From Mytilus californianus (lineage: Eukaryota > Mollusca > Bivalvia > Mytilida > Mytilidae), in assembly GCF_021869535.1 (NCBI RefSeq), contig NW_026262659.1, positions 12,878,165 through 12,942,164 on the forward strand: a DNA stretch of 64,000 bases. The letters run 5' to 3'. Numbering within the stretch: the first letter of the stretch is position 1; every line of letters starts with the position of its first letter. The notes beneath the pieces are model-generated. The model did not search any database and was not told the origin of the DNA. It saw only the letters and a list, made by a program, of their open reading frames with translations. The translations under genes were made by a program, and so were the position numbers. Positions 48,936 to 61,456 of this stretch are shown piece by piece.

Positions 48936-49870
48936 TGTAGAAAAATTACACATTCACTGATACTACTTATTATTCAAAATTTGGGATATTACGTATTCAC
49001 TGATACTATTTATTATGCAAAATTTGGGATTTTTGTCAGTATTTATTGCATTCCAAACTATGTCATGGAAAATATTTTCGGATAAGCTATATTCCTTTTC
49101 AATATTATTGAACATTTTTGATAATATAATAAAACAAAAATGGCAGATAACACTCTCGATTATCGAGTTTTAAAATGCGACTCCACTGTGTACATCAATA
49201 ACGTTGCAGAATAATTTAGGATTTACTTCTAATGAAATCCAAACTTTCACATAACATAACTTGAAAACTAAGGAATTTCTTTGCGCAAATAGATTCGCTA
49301 TTTATTTTAATTATAAAAATACATATAAATGTAATTTAGAAAATGCTTATGAGGTAAAAAAATATCTGGGGATTTAAGATATTTTCCTTCATATTCATTG
49401 CATTTGACGACTATCAAGTTTTTAATTCCAACTGCTCGTATATCAAAAACTAAATAGAAGAGTTGATAGCAAACCCTTCCTGACCTGTTGTTAATGATGC
49501 ACACTTGGTATCATTCCATTGACGACCATAAGATGTTCATACAAATGAATAACAGGTAAACAAAACGTTAAACGGTATAATAAACAAAAACACAAATTAC
49601 AGACAAAAGACATACAACAAAAATAACACATACATGTCGTCCAGTCTTGGTAGAGGCACAATTTGTTGTGGGGTGGACACATATGTTACGTTCAAAAGAA
49701 TGTAAAAGATGCCCAAAACCATGTACTATTCCTTAATCAATAAAATATACAACGAACATAAACAAGGAACATAATTTGGATAGAAGAGTGAAATATGAAT
49801 TTCTACTATAAAAATCTAATAAGGATGGCAACAGTTGGTGGTTGATTACTTGGGCCTTGTAAAACAAACC
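48936..49870. other. gene-free interval
   Basis: A local near-duplicate of about 55 bases (CATTCACTGATACTA...TTTGGGAT) occurs at about 48952 and 48993. Otherwise nothing was recognised. Confidence 0.45.
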
Positions 49871-49875
49871 AGTAA

Positions 49876-50170
49876 AAGAGGGACGAAAGATACCAGAGGG
49901 ACAGTCAAACTCATAGATCGAAAACAAACTGACAACGCCATGGCCAAAAAATAAAAAGACAAACAGACAAATAATAGTACAGATGACACAACATAGAAAA
50001 CTAAAGACTAAGCAACACGAACCCCATCAAAAACTGGGGGTGATCTCAGGTGCTCCGAAAGGGTAAGCAGATACTGCTCCACATGTGGCACCCGTCGTGT
50101 TGCTTATGTTATTACAAATCTGGTAAATAGTCTAATTCGGTAAGTCACATTCGTGAAAAGGGAAGGGTAT
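49876..50170 (-). repeat. retroelement 3' tail, family C, joined to RT
   Basis: AAGATACCAGAGGGACAGTC, ACTGACAACGCCATGGCC and CTCCACATGTGGCACCCGTC. It runs directly into the RT fragment at 50176, which links this tail to its coding region. Confidence 0.8.
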
Positions 50171-50175
50171 TGTAG

Positions 50176-50530
50176 TTACGACATAAGGAACATATCCGAT
50201 ATCATCTGTGAAACGGTTATTCCATAACGGTCAACCAACTCGTGTTGTCGTCCGTAAAATTTACAAAGGGATGATTTCAACTTCACCATTTGAAACTCTT
50301 GGATTAATAGCTTCCTTGTGAGCAGCAATTCTCTATCAAGGAAATCATGATAGGAAACACAAGCCCGGGAATATCGTATCAATTGGGAGATATATACTCC
50401 GTATGCAGGCGCTGCTGGAATGTTGCTACATAGAAATGGAAAGTTCACAATTGGGAAGCTGAAATCATCTCTTTTGTCGTAAAGTTTTGTTTTCAACCGA
50501 CCCTCATTGTCAATTTCTAGATGTAAGTCA
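50176..50530 (-). pseudogene. C-terminal fragment of reverse transcriptase (family C)
   Basis: Minus-strand translation has LEIDNEGRLKTKLYDKRDDF, SFPIVNFPFLCSNIPAAPAY and GVYISQLIRYSRAC, then LLTRKLLIQEFQMVKLKSSL and RYGITVSQMISDMF. It is closely related to the fragment at 8838-9287 but has only one copy of the segment that is duplicated there. RT palm motifs are absent, so it is a 5'-truncated dead copy. Confidence 0.8.
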
Positions 50531-51984
50531 AGATGTAAGATGTGACTAAAGGAAAATCAACATTGAAAAAAAGAAATTTAAATGGTCTATTTTATCGTTT
50601 TGTTTTATATTTTGCAATTTTGTACAAACAAATGTCAGTCTAAAAATAAACCACATTGGCCATTATAAGTATAAGCTTTAATCACTTGCAGTTATTGAGG
50701 ATGTGCACATGATGAACTTTGGTGTGTTGATCTAAACAATTGCCTAATTGCCTATCGGATTATAGCAGACCCCTAATTTTTATTTCTTCATATTTGTCTA
50801 CATTGTAGAGGATAAGGGCGGAAAAATAGGTGTCTTTTTTTATACAGCTCTTTAATTCTATGTGAACCTTTGTTAATGATCAATTGCAAATCTGTTTATA
50901 TTTCACAATATTATATTTTATTTTGAACAAGGGTTTTATGATACAATTGAAAGAACTCAAATTGAAATAGATTTTGACCAAGACAACGACAGCAAAGGTA
51001 TAAAATAAATTCGTTTTTTTTTATCAATTAAGATTTATAAATTGATTGTTGATTAACATAATTTTAAATAACAAATACCCATTCACAGTAAAACAAAAAC
51101 AATATTATTATATGAGGTAGAAGTAGCAGTTGTAATAGTTGTAGGAGGAGATGCTGTTGATGCTGTTGATTATGTTGTTATAAACATGTTACTTATCAAA
51201 GAAACCATTTCTTGAAAATTCCGAAAAAGTTGTGCCAAAATGACTCAGAAACCTTTGTGTTTCGAAATATGCAATATTTTACAAACAGCAAATTTACAGA
51301 AAGTGAACATATCAATGATAAATTATGTAAACACTAAAGTACTGACTACTGGGCTGATGATAACGTCACAGATGAAATGTCCACCCGAGGTTGAATCTAC
51401 TCAGTTGGTGTAAAAATTCATCAAAAAGATAGGGCTTATAATTTGGTACGCCAAACTCGCGTTGTGTCTACAGGAGAGTCATCAATGGCGCTTGAATCAA
51501 AACAGTTAAAAGGCCAATTGAATACAAAATATAAGAGCATTAACAAATACGGCAAAGGCAATTTAATCTAAAACAATTAAGTTAGAACCATAACAGTGAT
51601 TTTCCCTGATGAAACAAGGACATTCTATTCATGTTATTTAGGTGTCCATTTATGAATTTTTACAAAATATGATGACCTCGATTGACCACCTTGGGTTCAT
51701 TTATCGTTGTCTCTCATGACGATCTAAAACTCAGCAAATTATGAAATGATCCATAAAGGGTCCGTACCTTGTTTGATTAAACTTATGTTAAAACAGTTTA
51801 CTGGAAATGAATTATATATTTTTATATAGAAATCGATGACGTGGCTCAACCAGATGACGAGGGTATTGTTGTTGTATTACTCGGCAATGCTTCCTGCATT
51901 TATCCATTTTTTTTGTTTTATATTTTCCTACAAATTTGTACGATACAACATCCTTATCTTCTAGTAAAATAGGAAAAAGACAAA
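50531..51984. other. gene-free interval upstream of the HSPA12 exons
   Basis: This is where earlier HSPA12 exons could lie, but I found no ATPase N-terminal motif. 50936-50997 is open and ends at a good donor (CAAAG|GTATAA), yet its translation resembles no HSPA12 segment I know. A SINE-like block is at 51435-51500. Confidence 0.35.
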
Positions 51985-52445
51985 CAATAAAATTGAGAAT
52001 GGAAATAGGGAATGTGTCAAAGAGACAACAACCCGACCATAGAGCAGACAACAGCCGAAGGCCACCAATGGGTCTTCAATGCAGCGAGAAACTCCCGCAC
52101 TCGGAGGCGTCCTTCAGCTGGCCCCTAAACAAATATGTATACTAGTTCAGTGATAATGGACATCATACTCAACTCCAAATTATACACAAGAAACTAAAAT
52201 TAAAAATGATACAAGACTAACAAAGGCCAGAGGCTCCTGACTTGGGACAGACGCAAAAATGCGGCGGTGTTAAACATGGTTTTTGAGATCTCAACCCTCC
52301 CCCTATACCTCTAGCCAATGTAGAAAAAACAAACGTATGAAACAGTACGCACAGTGAAACTCAGTTTAAGAGAAGTCCGAGTCCGATGTCAGAATAGGAA
52401 ACAAAAGAAAATAAACAAAATGACAATAATACATAAATAAGAACA
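51985..52445 (-). repeat. retroelement 3' tail, family B, long copy
   Basis: Reading plus, it starts AAATTGAGAATGGAAATAGG, passes TCAAAGAGACAACAACCCGA, GGCGTCCTTCAGCTGGCCCC, AGGCTCCTGACTTGGGACAG and GAGTCCGATGTCAGAATAGG, and ends near AATAAGAACAGACTACT. Its left end is the element's true 3' end; the right end matches the region downstream of the RT at 11450-12623 up to AGTAGTCC. It is antisense to HSPA12 and lies in its upstream intron. Confidence 0.8.
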
Positions 52446-52560
52446 GACTACTATTTATTTCAGATCAAATATGAAGATCTTTTCAACAAATATATGGGAA
52501 AAATAATAAGAAAAATGATTATTGATACCAAAATATTAGAACATATCTTTTTATTTGTAG

Positions 52561-52717
52561 GCAGGCATTGAAAAAGATAACCTGACATTGGCTTTAGAAC
52601 CAGAATGCGCAGCGATGTATTGCAGATATCTTGCTATGGACAGACAGGAACATGGCGATGAAATGGAATTAAAAACATTTGATGAAAATGCGCGGTTTAT
52701 GGTGGTTGATTTAGGCG
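52561..52717 (+). CDS. HSPA12A: HSPA12-family (Hsp70-like) internal exon
   Basis: This exon is bounded by the acceptor TTTTTATTTGTAG|GC and the donor TTAGGCG|GTATAA. It encodes 52 residues and one base of the next codon: AGIEKDNLTLALEPECAAMY, CRYLAMDRQEHGDEMEL, then NARFMVVDLGG. The EPE-AA-Y segment and the [DLGG]G-T box are diagnostic of the HSPA12 branch of the Hsp70/actin ATPase fold; the glycine-rich box binds ATP phosphates. The split codon joins exactly to the exon at 61457, giving DLGGGTIDIT. HSPA12 genes are greatly expanded in bivalves, so this is one of many paralogues; 12A versus 12B cannot be assigned. The N-terminal ATPase exons were not found upstream in this window. This exon itself has no lesion. 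Confidence 0.85.
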
Positions 52718-53989
52718 GTATAATATATATTTATATTTTTTTCTTCATCCTGAATTGACAGTCAATTACATATATTCATCTATGGTGGAACATAATAAAG
52801 CAAGCGATATAAATAAGCATAATCAAGTACTGTATAGCTTAAAACTATCCAGCAATTTTAAAGAAGGGTGGAGAACGGAAGTAAACATGATTAAGGCGAA
52901 GTGTACGTAATTAACTACTCCTCAGAATTTTAAAATTTCACATATGTATTCTGCTTGTAAAATAACACCAGAAAATGGAAAAAATGGGGTAACCGTTTTC
53001 GTTTCGAGATACGAGCTGTTGAAATTAACAGTATAATACGCCAAAAATACAAAGGATACATAGGGGAAATCATAAAAATTAGCAGATATGTTTACATTAT
53101 CAAGATTTTTTATTTTGTTGTTCCACAGAATTTAAAAAAAAAATGTTATACGATTCAAAACTGAAAGACGAATCCATTGGTGCAAAGAAAGTTCTTAGCA
53201 ACCGTGCTAGTTTTCAAGCTACTCCCTGTTAAGTTTTACTTTTAGCGAAAAAAAATGAAATATATTCGGCGACGTTATTGATGTCTACAGTAAAGTCGCC
53301 AAAACTTCTACGCCGTAACGCTGTTATACTGTACAGTATCGTAACAAAATCGTAAGTAAGTATTACCCATTTTCCTAATTATTACAAATGCGCAAGCGTT
53401 ATAAATTGATAAGGATATAAACTGACTATTTTTTAAGAATATTTCCGCCGCCAAAAAAAATGCAAGATGGCAAATAAATGTACTGAAAGTGAAAGAAAGT
53501 TACTGTAGGCTTTAACTTCATCTTTTTCATGCTTGTATTGTTCTAATTTTTATGAATCAAATTTTGAAATTTGTCCCGGTTAACACAGCGTTGTCAGAAT
53601 GATTCTATAAAACATGAATCGGTTATAATATAAGAATCGGGTATACACCTCTTTTTCCATCTTATTTCTGCATAATTTTCTGCATCTTTTCATCCTCATC
53701 ATATCCGGTGCTATTCTGATGTATTGCGCGCAATGTAGTCTACATCAAAGCCTATTTTATTTGTCTTCTTTACACACATGCACGTGACCCAACTCTGCAA
53801 TTTTATTTTACAAAATTTCCTGTCTCGTTCGCTTTACCTTTTCTTCAACTACACGACAAAGCATGATATAATGTTTGCTGAATGGAGTTTCAGTAACAAA
53901 GGAAAATATTTCTTGTACAATTATTTGTTAAATATCCACATGCCCGGCTTCCAAAAAATAAGATCTGCATAATATAACTCTGCAGCTAT

Positions 53990-54095
53990 GTCGATTCTTA
54001 TACATCCTTTGCTTTCAAATATTCGGCTTTGAGCATTCTTGATGAAGGTAAACCCAGAAAAGCGCTTCTGACGCATGAAATTTATACCGCGTTGA
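53990..54095 (+). repeat. SINE-like dispersed repeat, family E
   Basis: TTATACATCCTTTGCTTTCA, then TTTGAGCATTCTTGATGAAG and AAAAGCGCTTCTGACGCATG. Relatives are listed at 46215, 63140 and 63640. Confidence 0.6.
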
Positions 54096-54239
54096 TTTCA
54101 TTAAATCTTCAGAATGTTTATGGCTGTAATAAGGTCAAAAGAAGAACTCGCATATAAATTTTAACAAAAAAGAACATATCTGAGTTTTTGGTATAACTTC
54201 ATGTAGCAGATATTTCATACATATTCAAGATGATACTTT

Positions 54240-54570
54240 TAAGATCGACGTACCTAGTGCATTTACTTCAGGAACATTCCAAGTGTTGTGCGGATTGCCA
54301 TAGCATTTTGTATAGTGTAATGCTATGACATTTTGTATATGGTAATGCTATAGCAATGTCTTTAATGTAATGCTTTAAATGTACTGTAGTAATGCTATAA
54401 GAATGTTCCAAAGGCGACGTTATGAGAATGTATCCAGTGTGATGCTAAAAACAATTACCTAATATAATTTTATAAGAATGTACCTAGTGTAATGCACGAA
54501 GAAGTGTTCATTATGTAATGCTTTACGGTTTACCTAATGTAGTGCCATACGAATATAGCCTCTACATAAT
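54240..54570. repeat. degenerate short tandem array
   Basis: About ten imperfect repeats of roughly 30 bases built on ACCTAGTGTAATGCTATAAG and AATGT. Units are strongly diverged, with ATGCTAT or ATGCTTT recurring. It is an old minisatellite. Confidence 0.65.
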
Positions 54571-54604
54571 GCAAAGGCATTGCTTTTTTATTAATATAAT
54601 ATAA

Positions 54605-54705
54605 AAATATGGAGATGTGGCATGACTTCCAATGAGACAACTACCCGCCACTGTTCAAATGAAGTAGATGTAAGCAATTATTTTAGACAACCATACTGCT
54701 TTCAC
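54605..54705 (+). repeat. dispersed retroelement-tail repeat, family A
   Basis: ATATGGAGATGTGGCATGAC, CCAATGAGACAACTACCCG and GTTCAAATGAAGTAGATG. A short copy inside the HSPA12 intron. Confidence 0.75.
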
Positions 54706-55875
54706 CTCTCATTCCACCAAATATTAAATTGCAGTTTCAAGCGTCACATAATGTTCTTGACCGCTCTTTTTTACCTTAATATACTCTATTCAGTCATAAT
54801 CTTGAATTGAGACTTGAGAAGAAAAAGGTAATTTCAAAATTGCATTCACTAATTCTGAATGACGCACACAGGCAAAATTAAAAAAAAACAACTTCGCTAT
54901 CCCTTCGAAATTGGAATTTGATAAAGAAGAAATGACATGTTCTATTTTTATCATACATGTGTAGTTTCAGTTTCAACTTGGTTCTAAATTTAGATTTTGT
55001 TTCCCCATAAATTGCGGACGGATTAGAAGACACGTGTTTATTTTCTGCATAGACATAGGTAGATAATGTTGAAAACGAAGAGTTGAATGACATAGTTTTT
55101 ACTTATTCTAGATAGATGTTACAATGCTCACTTCTTAGTTTCTGTGTAATGTTTTGTGTACTGAATCTGGTATATTTTGTTTGTTTGCTGTATTTTATTC
55201 TTCTACTTGTATAAAGTGTTGCACTAGTGGTAAAATTACCGTGACGGTCTTGATATCGTCGTACTTTTTATATCAATATAAATCATGTCCTAAAATTTTC
55301 AATTGCATTATTTCACATGTCATATAATTATTCGTAACTTAAAATTTTACGGTACTGTGTGTATTTTATTCAAAACTACGATATTTTAAAACGATATTGT
55401 TCGGTCAATTGTGGTTTGATTTTAATCAATTTGATACGAATAGAAGCAGAATTGTCACATGTTTATTTGTTTATAATTTAGTTGTCAGGAGTTTTTACTT
55501 TCTGTTGATATAAACACGAGTCATGTTGTGTAAATTCACCTGCGCGTCTAAAACAAAAACAGTGTAATAAAGTCAGGCTAACTAACACTAGGATACTTTG
55601 ATTTCTGATTGGAGTCATTCAGATAATGTCTATAAGGTTTTGAGACAGCACAGGCGTACTTGTTTGGATTCGTGATAGACCGCACGAAGTACGTGTGCCC
55701 ATTTTTCCTTTCTTTGAGTAAGGGAGATAACTTGCGTAACTAACGACGTACGTTTTTTATCCCGGATTCCGCTAGAGGCGTGCAATTGCGTACACTTCGC
55801 CTTAAAGCATTTCCGTTATAATATTCAATCATGTTTGTTTTGAATAGTATAACAATTACTAGTATAACATTAACA
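54706..55875. other. gene-free intronic stretch
   Basis: AT-rich. No coding or repeat was recognised. Confidence 0.45.
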
Positions 55876-55975
55876 TAACCAGTTTTATTACACCATCTGC
55901 GCATTTCGACATATTATGATTTTTTAGGGATAATCGAGGCCAAATATTAAATGTTCAAAAACCCATTTGATTACA
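55876..55975 (+). repeat. SINE-like dispersed repeat
   Basis: ACACCATCTGCGCATTTCGA and GGATAATCGAGGCC, a diverged relative of 25185-25300. Confidence 0.5.
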
Positions 55976-56464
55976 GTAAATCCTACAAATAAGATAAAGT
56001 ATGATTTCCGAGGAGACTTAAAGAATAAATAATAGAAGAATTAAAATTAAAAAATATATTCAAGGAGTGATCTAACAACAATTTAATTCACGAATGCGCG
56101 TTGCGCATGAGTTAATTATCAGTGTTGTTTGGTCATGAGTTGAATATTTTTCGATCTTTGAATTCTACGATTAGTTATTCTTTTTATTAGGGACTTATAA
56201 TTTGTTACCTGGAAGGGGGTGGGGGCTGGTCATTTTGAAATCAAACATAGAAAATTTTGTTGATCCCTTCTATAATATTTCACTATTTTTATTTGATCCC
56301 CCCTTAAAAACAGTTTTAAAAATGTGATCCCCCTTTTTCTTCTTCTTCCATTAATTTGCATTCCATCTCTGGTGTATTATCGCAAATGACTTTTTACACA
56401 TGCCCAAAGGAAACATCTTTCCAACATACTTTGTACACAAATTTGGTTGAAAGACATCATGGTG

Positions 56465-57780
56465 TTATATACAATTAAAACTGAAATGTCTAACATGAAG
56501 CAAGTGTCTGGAGGCTGTCTTGTTATCCTTCCAATGAGGAAGCTGTGACGACAGTAGATGGTAGTTCATTCCAGAGACGAATTGCAGAGGAGAAACAAAT
56601 GATTGATGGTGGTTTTGTATTCTCGAGTAGGAAAGTAGGAATCTGGTGCCATGTCCTCTTGTTGTTAATGCTACACCCCTCGGTATTAGGTAATTTTCTG
56701 CTGGTATTGCAGCAAAACGGTGTATTATGCGGTAGAGCATGATGGTCTTTAATCCCTTCCTGCATTCTTGTAATTCGACCCATTGCAGGGCTTTTTAACA
56801 TCAGGGTTACACTACTGGTGGTTCTGTAGTCGCCAGTTACAAAGCTTGCCGCTCTTCTCTGCGCAATTTCTAATTCTCTGATATTTTTCTGAGTTATTGG
56901 GTCCCAAATAACAGAAGCATACTCCATAATTGGTCTTACTAGTGTGGTATAACATTGTGCCTTGATCTTATTTGGATAGGAGCTGATATTTCTTCAAGAA
57001 AGAATTGATGTTGTTCACTTTCTTGGTTACTGTGCCTATGTAATAGTTCCATGATAAGTTGCGGCTGATATTAAGGCCTAGGTATTTTGTGTTCTTTACT
57101 ACTTCTTATGTCTGTCCGTGTACGGTATATTTTATGATAATTGGTTTTCTTTTGTTTGTTATCCGTAGTACCTGGCATTAGTCAGGGTTGAATTGCATGA
57201 GCCATGTTTCTTCCCATTTCTGTAGATTGTCTAGGTCTTTCTTGAGTAAGATGATATCCTCCTCTTTACATATCTTTCTGTAAAGTAAGCAATCATCTGC
57301 GAATAATCTAGCTTTAGATGTTACTAGTTCTGGCAGGTCATTTATGTAAATATGAAATAGAAGAGGCCCCGTTACAGTTCCTTTGGGAACTCCAGATGTT
57401 ACGCCTGATGTTTCTGACTTATTTCCATCTAAAACAACCTGCTGTGTTCGGCTCTAAAGGGAACTAGCTATCCATTAAAGTGTGTTCCCTCGTATACCAT
57501 AGTAGCTGCAAACCGTGTTGATTTCAAGACAGACTATTCAAGATGACTGATGATGTTACTATGCAGCATATGTTCCATGTTCTTGCTACAAATCGACGTC
57601 AGGAATACAGGACGATAATTTGATGCTTTCCCTCTGTCACCTTTTTTCAAAAATGGTGTAATTATGCCTCCTTTCATTGATCTGGCTTTTTGCCTTGTTT
57701 AAATGGTGCATTAAAGATGGTTGTTAGAATTGGTAATATTTCTGTTGCTAAATCTTTCAGTAGTGTCCCCCTCTATTAAA
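56465..57780 (-). pseudogene. LINE reverse transcriptase fragment, Jockey/CR1-like
   Basis: Minus-strand order: [20 protein letters not shown] with then [18 protein letters not shown], where FADD is the catalytic box at about 57280-57300; [19 protein letters not shown] then a stop where the family has a Lys/Ser before Cys-Gln-Val; KYLGLNISRNLSWNYYI; TKKVNNINSFLKKYQ; then MEYASVIWDPITQKNIRELE and IAQRRAASFVTGDYRTTSSV. It ends with SSAIRLWNELPSTVVTASSL. This is the RT palm through C-terminal domain of Jockey/CR1-type LINEs. Several stops and frameshifts kill it. It is antisense within the HSPA12 intron. Confidence 0.85.
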
Positions 57781-58161
57781 CATGCCAAAATTTTAACATG
57801 CAAAACACTAACCTTTGACACACATGATATGTAAGATATACTTGAAGACTCAAAAGTTCACAAATGTTTCATTAGAGATAAAATTGATCCCCCCACTTTG
57901 AATTTATGAACAAATTTGAACCCCCTTTTTCCACTTACAGAAACAAAAAAAACTTGATCCCCCCTCCCAGTTAAAAAAACGTCAAGTTCCTTACATTGAC
58001 AATGAATTTTTAATGGCAATAAAGAAGAAACTGCAAGGAACTTTATCTTTTTCTACGCGTTTACAATTTGCTTTTGTGCAACGTAATCGACAACGTCTTG
58101 ATAACACCTACAATGTATTGTCATATGACGTCAGAGGATTGAAATTATCGAGTTTATTCTA

Positions 58162-59405
58162 GGACTATTATACTAACGGGACTGGAAACTGATCGATCTG
58201 TTGAGATTTCATTGCCCCGATAGCGGATTATTGATTTTTTGTTTTGATTGACAGCCTATCGTGTCACGTAGTAAATTAGCATACGGTACATGAATGTAAA
58301 CAATAGATTTCGGCAAAAAAGTCAGCATATATATAATACTATTAATATCGGTGGATTTGAAATAAAAAAGATAATTATTAAATTAATTAGTTTAAATGCA
58401 AAAAGTATATATGGTTTACGAAAAATTATTAATAAGTAGTCAATATATTGGTGTTGAAAACAAACCAGATATAGTCGAAATTCCGTCGCTTTACTTGACC
58501 GCTAAGAAAACAACGTGTCAAAGGTTAACAGATCATAATTAATCCTGATAAAAACAATAAGTGTGCAATAAAAACAATGTTTACAATTTCAGTTCATAAT
58601 TAATTCATATAACAAAAGTTACCCGGGTCTCATAAAAATACAGCCACATTGTTTTGAACTTTTGTGAACTTCGTGTTTACACCAAAATTTCAATATGGCT
58701 GTGAACGGGCCTACTTTTGTAGTTCTAATTATGGAACCTAGTGTACATATTTTCATGAACTCATATGCTAATGCCACCAGAAGACCATTACTAAGCAAAA
58801 TTAACCCTGATTATAATAAAAATATTGCACACATAAAAAGGAGTAGGTAATTTTATAGGAACAGTATAATTTATTTGAGCCGTGCATGTGGGTTCCGGTT
58901 GTAATGAGAAAGAGATTTATATTCGACTTTTTATTTTAAAAAGTGACAATAAAAATAGGCAAATCCAAATTATAACCTATAAATATGATTTTACAACAAA
59001 CCGAACTTGCGTATCTCTTTTCAATCAACAGTAATAAAAAAATTTATGAATCATATACCTTTTTCCACATCGTCCCCAAGCTATTTTCATCCTGAAAATT
59101 TCAATCTTTATGTGTCATTTTTACACTTAAGACGGGACTTGGTAATTAATAACAACTGTCAAAGATCGAGATATCTTTTATCATTATAGTTATCATAGTT
59201 TATATTAAGGATTATCATTTCGAATAACTATAAAATAAAAAAAAAACAAATTACCGAAATTATAAGATCAAGGCACGCTGTCACTATCAAAACAATATGG
59301 CGTATCGATAAATAGCGCAGGTAAAGTCTCGTTCTAAGGACCGTGATGTTGATATTATTACACTAATTGGTGTAACGGTTTCCAGTCCCGTTAGTATAAT
59401 AGTCC
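58162..59405. mobile_element. 1.24-kb element with perfect 28-bp inverted termini
   Basis: GGACTATTATACTAACGGGA (58162 onward, through CTGGAAAC at 58189) is exactly inverted at 59378-59405. No clear target duplication is visible at the outer edges. If the true ends are at CTAACGGGAC, the neighbouring TA bases would serve as a duplication. The interior is AT-rich and non-coding, so it is a non-autonomous DNA transposon candidate. Confidence 0.65.
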
Positions 59406-60014
59406 CAGGTTTATGTCACATGTGAAATTATCAGTTTGACCAAACGTGGCCACAATCATCAATGGGGTGTCTTGTTTACAAAATATGTCCAATGAACCCA
59501 TCTGACAAACATGGATGACATGGCTATAGAATTAAAATGCAACTTTTGTCTATTATCTTGAAATCCGCTGTAGATAGAGAAAATCTAACTTGGGCAAACA
59601 TGTTTAAAATGATGAGATATACCTGATTGCTATTGACATCAAAACTTTCAGACGCCTTTTAATAGGATTTACTGCCCTTAAACGACAAATTTTACCAACT
59701 TTTTTTTTCATTTTTGCATATACATGTATTCATTATCTCGATAAATATAACAGATAGACAGAAACAATAAAGCAAATATGTTCACTAAGACAATCTCTAC
59801 AAATAAGTTAACATGATTGATATTGTCAATCGATCCCATATTAAAGAAAGTGCCCTTACTGACGTTTATTTCTCGTTTATTTTTTTTATTTTTTTCATTT
59901 TTGCATATTATTTTGAAAAATATAATAGATGGATAGAAACTTTAATAACACAAATTATCATCAAGACAAGATCTGTTAATAAGAAACATGGTTGAAATCT
60001 TGAGTTGGTTCAAT

Positions 60015-60115
60015 AATGTTTGAGCTTTTGATTTTGCCATTTGATTAGGGACTTTCCGTTTTGAATTTTCCTCGGAGTTCGGTATTTTTGTTAATTTACT
60101 TTTTTGTGTACCATT
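60015..60115 (-). repeat. dispersed retroelement-tail repeat, family D
   Basis: TTTGAGCTTTTGATTTTGCC, ATTTGATTAGGGACTTTCCG and TTTGAATTTTCCTCGGAGTT. Confidence 0.65.
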
Positions 60116-60872
60116 TTTTTGCGTGTTTTGTCTTTTATCATAAAAACTCCAATATATAAATAGAAACTTTAAAAAGAAAAATTATCAGCAAGATCTATTA
60201 ATATGTCAACATGACTGAAGTTGTCAGTTAGCTCTTAATAGAGTTATTCCCCTATAATAATGATAATGATAAGTTGCCATTGTTCAAGATGCAGATGAGC
60301 CACACAGGCACTTTAGAGCCTGTAGTTTGAAATACTAAGGTTTTTCAACACCAGGAATAGATTACCTTAGCTTACCTTTGGCAAAACCTTTTGGAATTTC
60401 GAGTCTTCAATGCTCATCTACTTCGTACTTTATTTGGCCTTTTCAAATTGTTTTTATTCATTCGTCACTGATATGTTCTGTTATAAACAAAGCGCGCGTC
60501 TGATGTACAAAATTCTAAGCCTGGTATCTATGATGGGTTTATTAGAAGATGACTGAATTGTGCCTCCTTCCTATGGAATCCAATTAATTGATTTCTTCTA
60601 CTAAATTATGAATACATATTGTATCAAAAGATGAAAGATATTTGTAAGATATTACAAATTAGTTCTTAATATCAACACTTTCTTGAAAATCAAGGTACAC
60701 ATACACACACAGTGACAGACTTATTGACAACACCATTTTTGTATTTTTATATCATCGGTTTTCACATGTTAAGTTTTGAGTGTTCCTGATCAATATGAAT
60801 CATAAAACGCACGAAAAATTTAATCAGTACTATGGTCCATAATTGCTAACATCCACTTCTGTTCAACTCTGA

Positions 60873-60921
60873 AAGTTATCTCATTGTCAATCATACCATA
60901 TCTCTTTATTTTTATATAGTT
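60873..60921 (-). repeat. family A tail stub
   Basis: TCTCATTGTCAATCATACCA then TATCTCTTTATTTTTATA: the terminal 45 bases of family A in reverse, immediately upstream of the MITE. Confidence 0.6.
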
Positions 60922-60931
60922 ATCATTTTAA

Positions 60932-61204
60932 GGTGGTACCAAACACCTTGACTAAAATTAATTTGGCTCGTTTAATTTTCATATTATTTTGACAAAATAT
61001 TCACTTTGACTCTTTGACAAAAATATAAAAATTTCAAAAAACTTGAACCACACACTTTATCGGAAAAATTTCATTGGATATATAGCAGTTTGACAAACAC
61101 TCATTTTGATCATTGAGAAGCTTAATATTTCCTTAACAATAGAACGTGATTAAAACGTTCAGTTGATTTTATAGAGTTATCTCCCTGTAGTGTTATGAAC
61201 CACC
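60932..61204. mobile_element. TTAA-flanked MITE, 273 bp
   Basis: Left terminus GGTGGTACCAAACAC and right terminus GTGTTATGAACCACC form an imperfect inverted repeat. TTAA lies at both edges (60928-60931 and 61205-61208). The interior has ACAAAATATTCACTTTGAC and TATCTCCCTGTAG. It is a second TTAA family, distinct in sequence from 16853-17304. It sits 250 bases before the terminal HSPA12 exon. Confidence 0.85.
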
Positions 61205-61456
61205 TTAAGTTCCATTTTTATAAATTGAATGTATGACATAAATATACATGTAATTCCTTCTCCTCAATATATCTTACAAGAAAAGAGAAAAAAAGGACGA
61301 TTTAGTAAGAACAGAAAAAGAAGTTTCTTAATAAAGGTATTAGAACTGACAGAAACACAATACTAATAGTAAATAAGTATAGCATTAATGGAATAACACT
61401 TACTTTCTATTTAGGCTACTTACAATATTTTAACAAAGTGTCCGAACTTGTTTCAG

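Larger units (their letters stand above)
52718..61456 (+). other. 8.7-kb phase-1 intron of the HSPA12 gene
   Basis: GT at 52718 and AG at 61455-61456 bound it; joining the flanking exons restores an unbroken ATPase motif. It contains SINE-like repeats, a degenerate short tandem array (54240-54570), a LINE fragment (56465-57780), an inverted-repeat element (58162-59405), family D tail (60015-60110) and a TTAA MITE (60932-61204). No alternative exon was recognised in 52720-53980 or 59410-60010. Confidence 0.75.

Noticed and set aside
50936-50997. Candidate upstream HSPA12 exon ending at a good donor (CAAAG|GTATAA)
   Set aside because: The translation matches no HSPA12 segment I know, and the acceptor side is weak.
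56213-56232. Possible G-quadruplex (GGAAGGGGGTGGGGGCTGG)
   Set aside because: Only two long G runs. The neighbouring GATCCCCCC runs at 56290-56340 and 57895-57970 suggest a low-complexity repeat instead.
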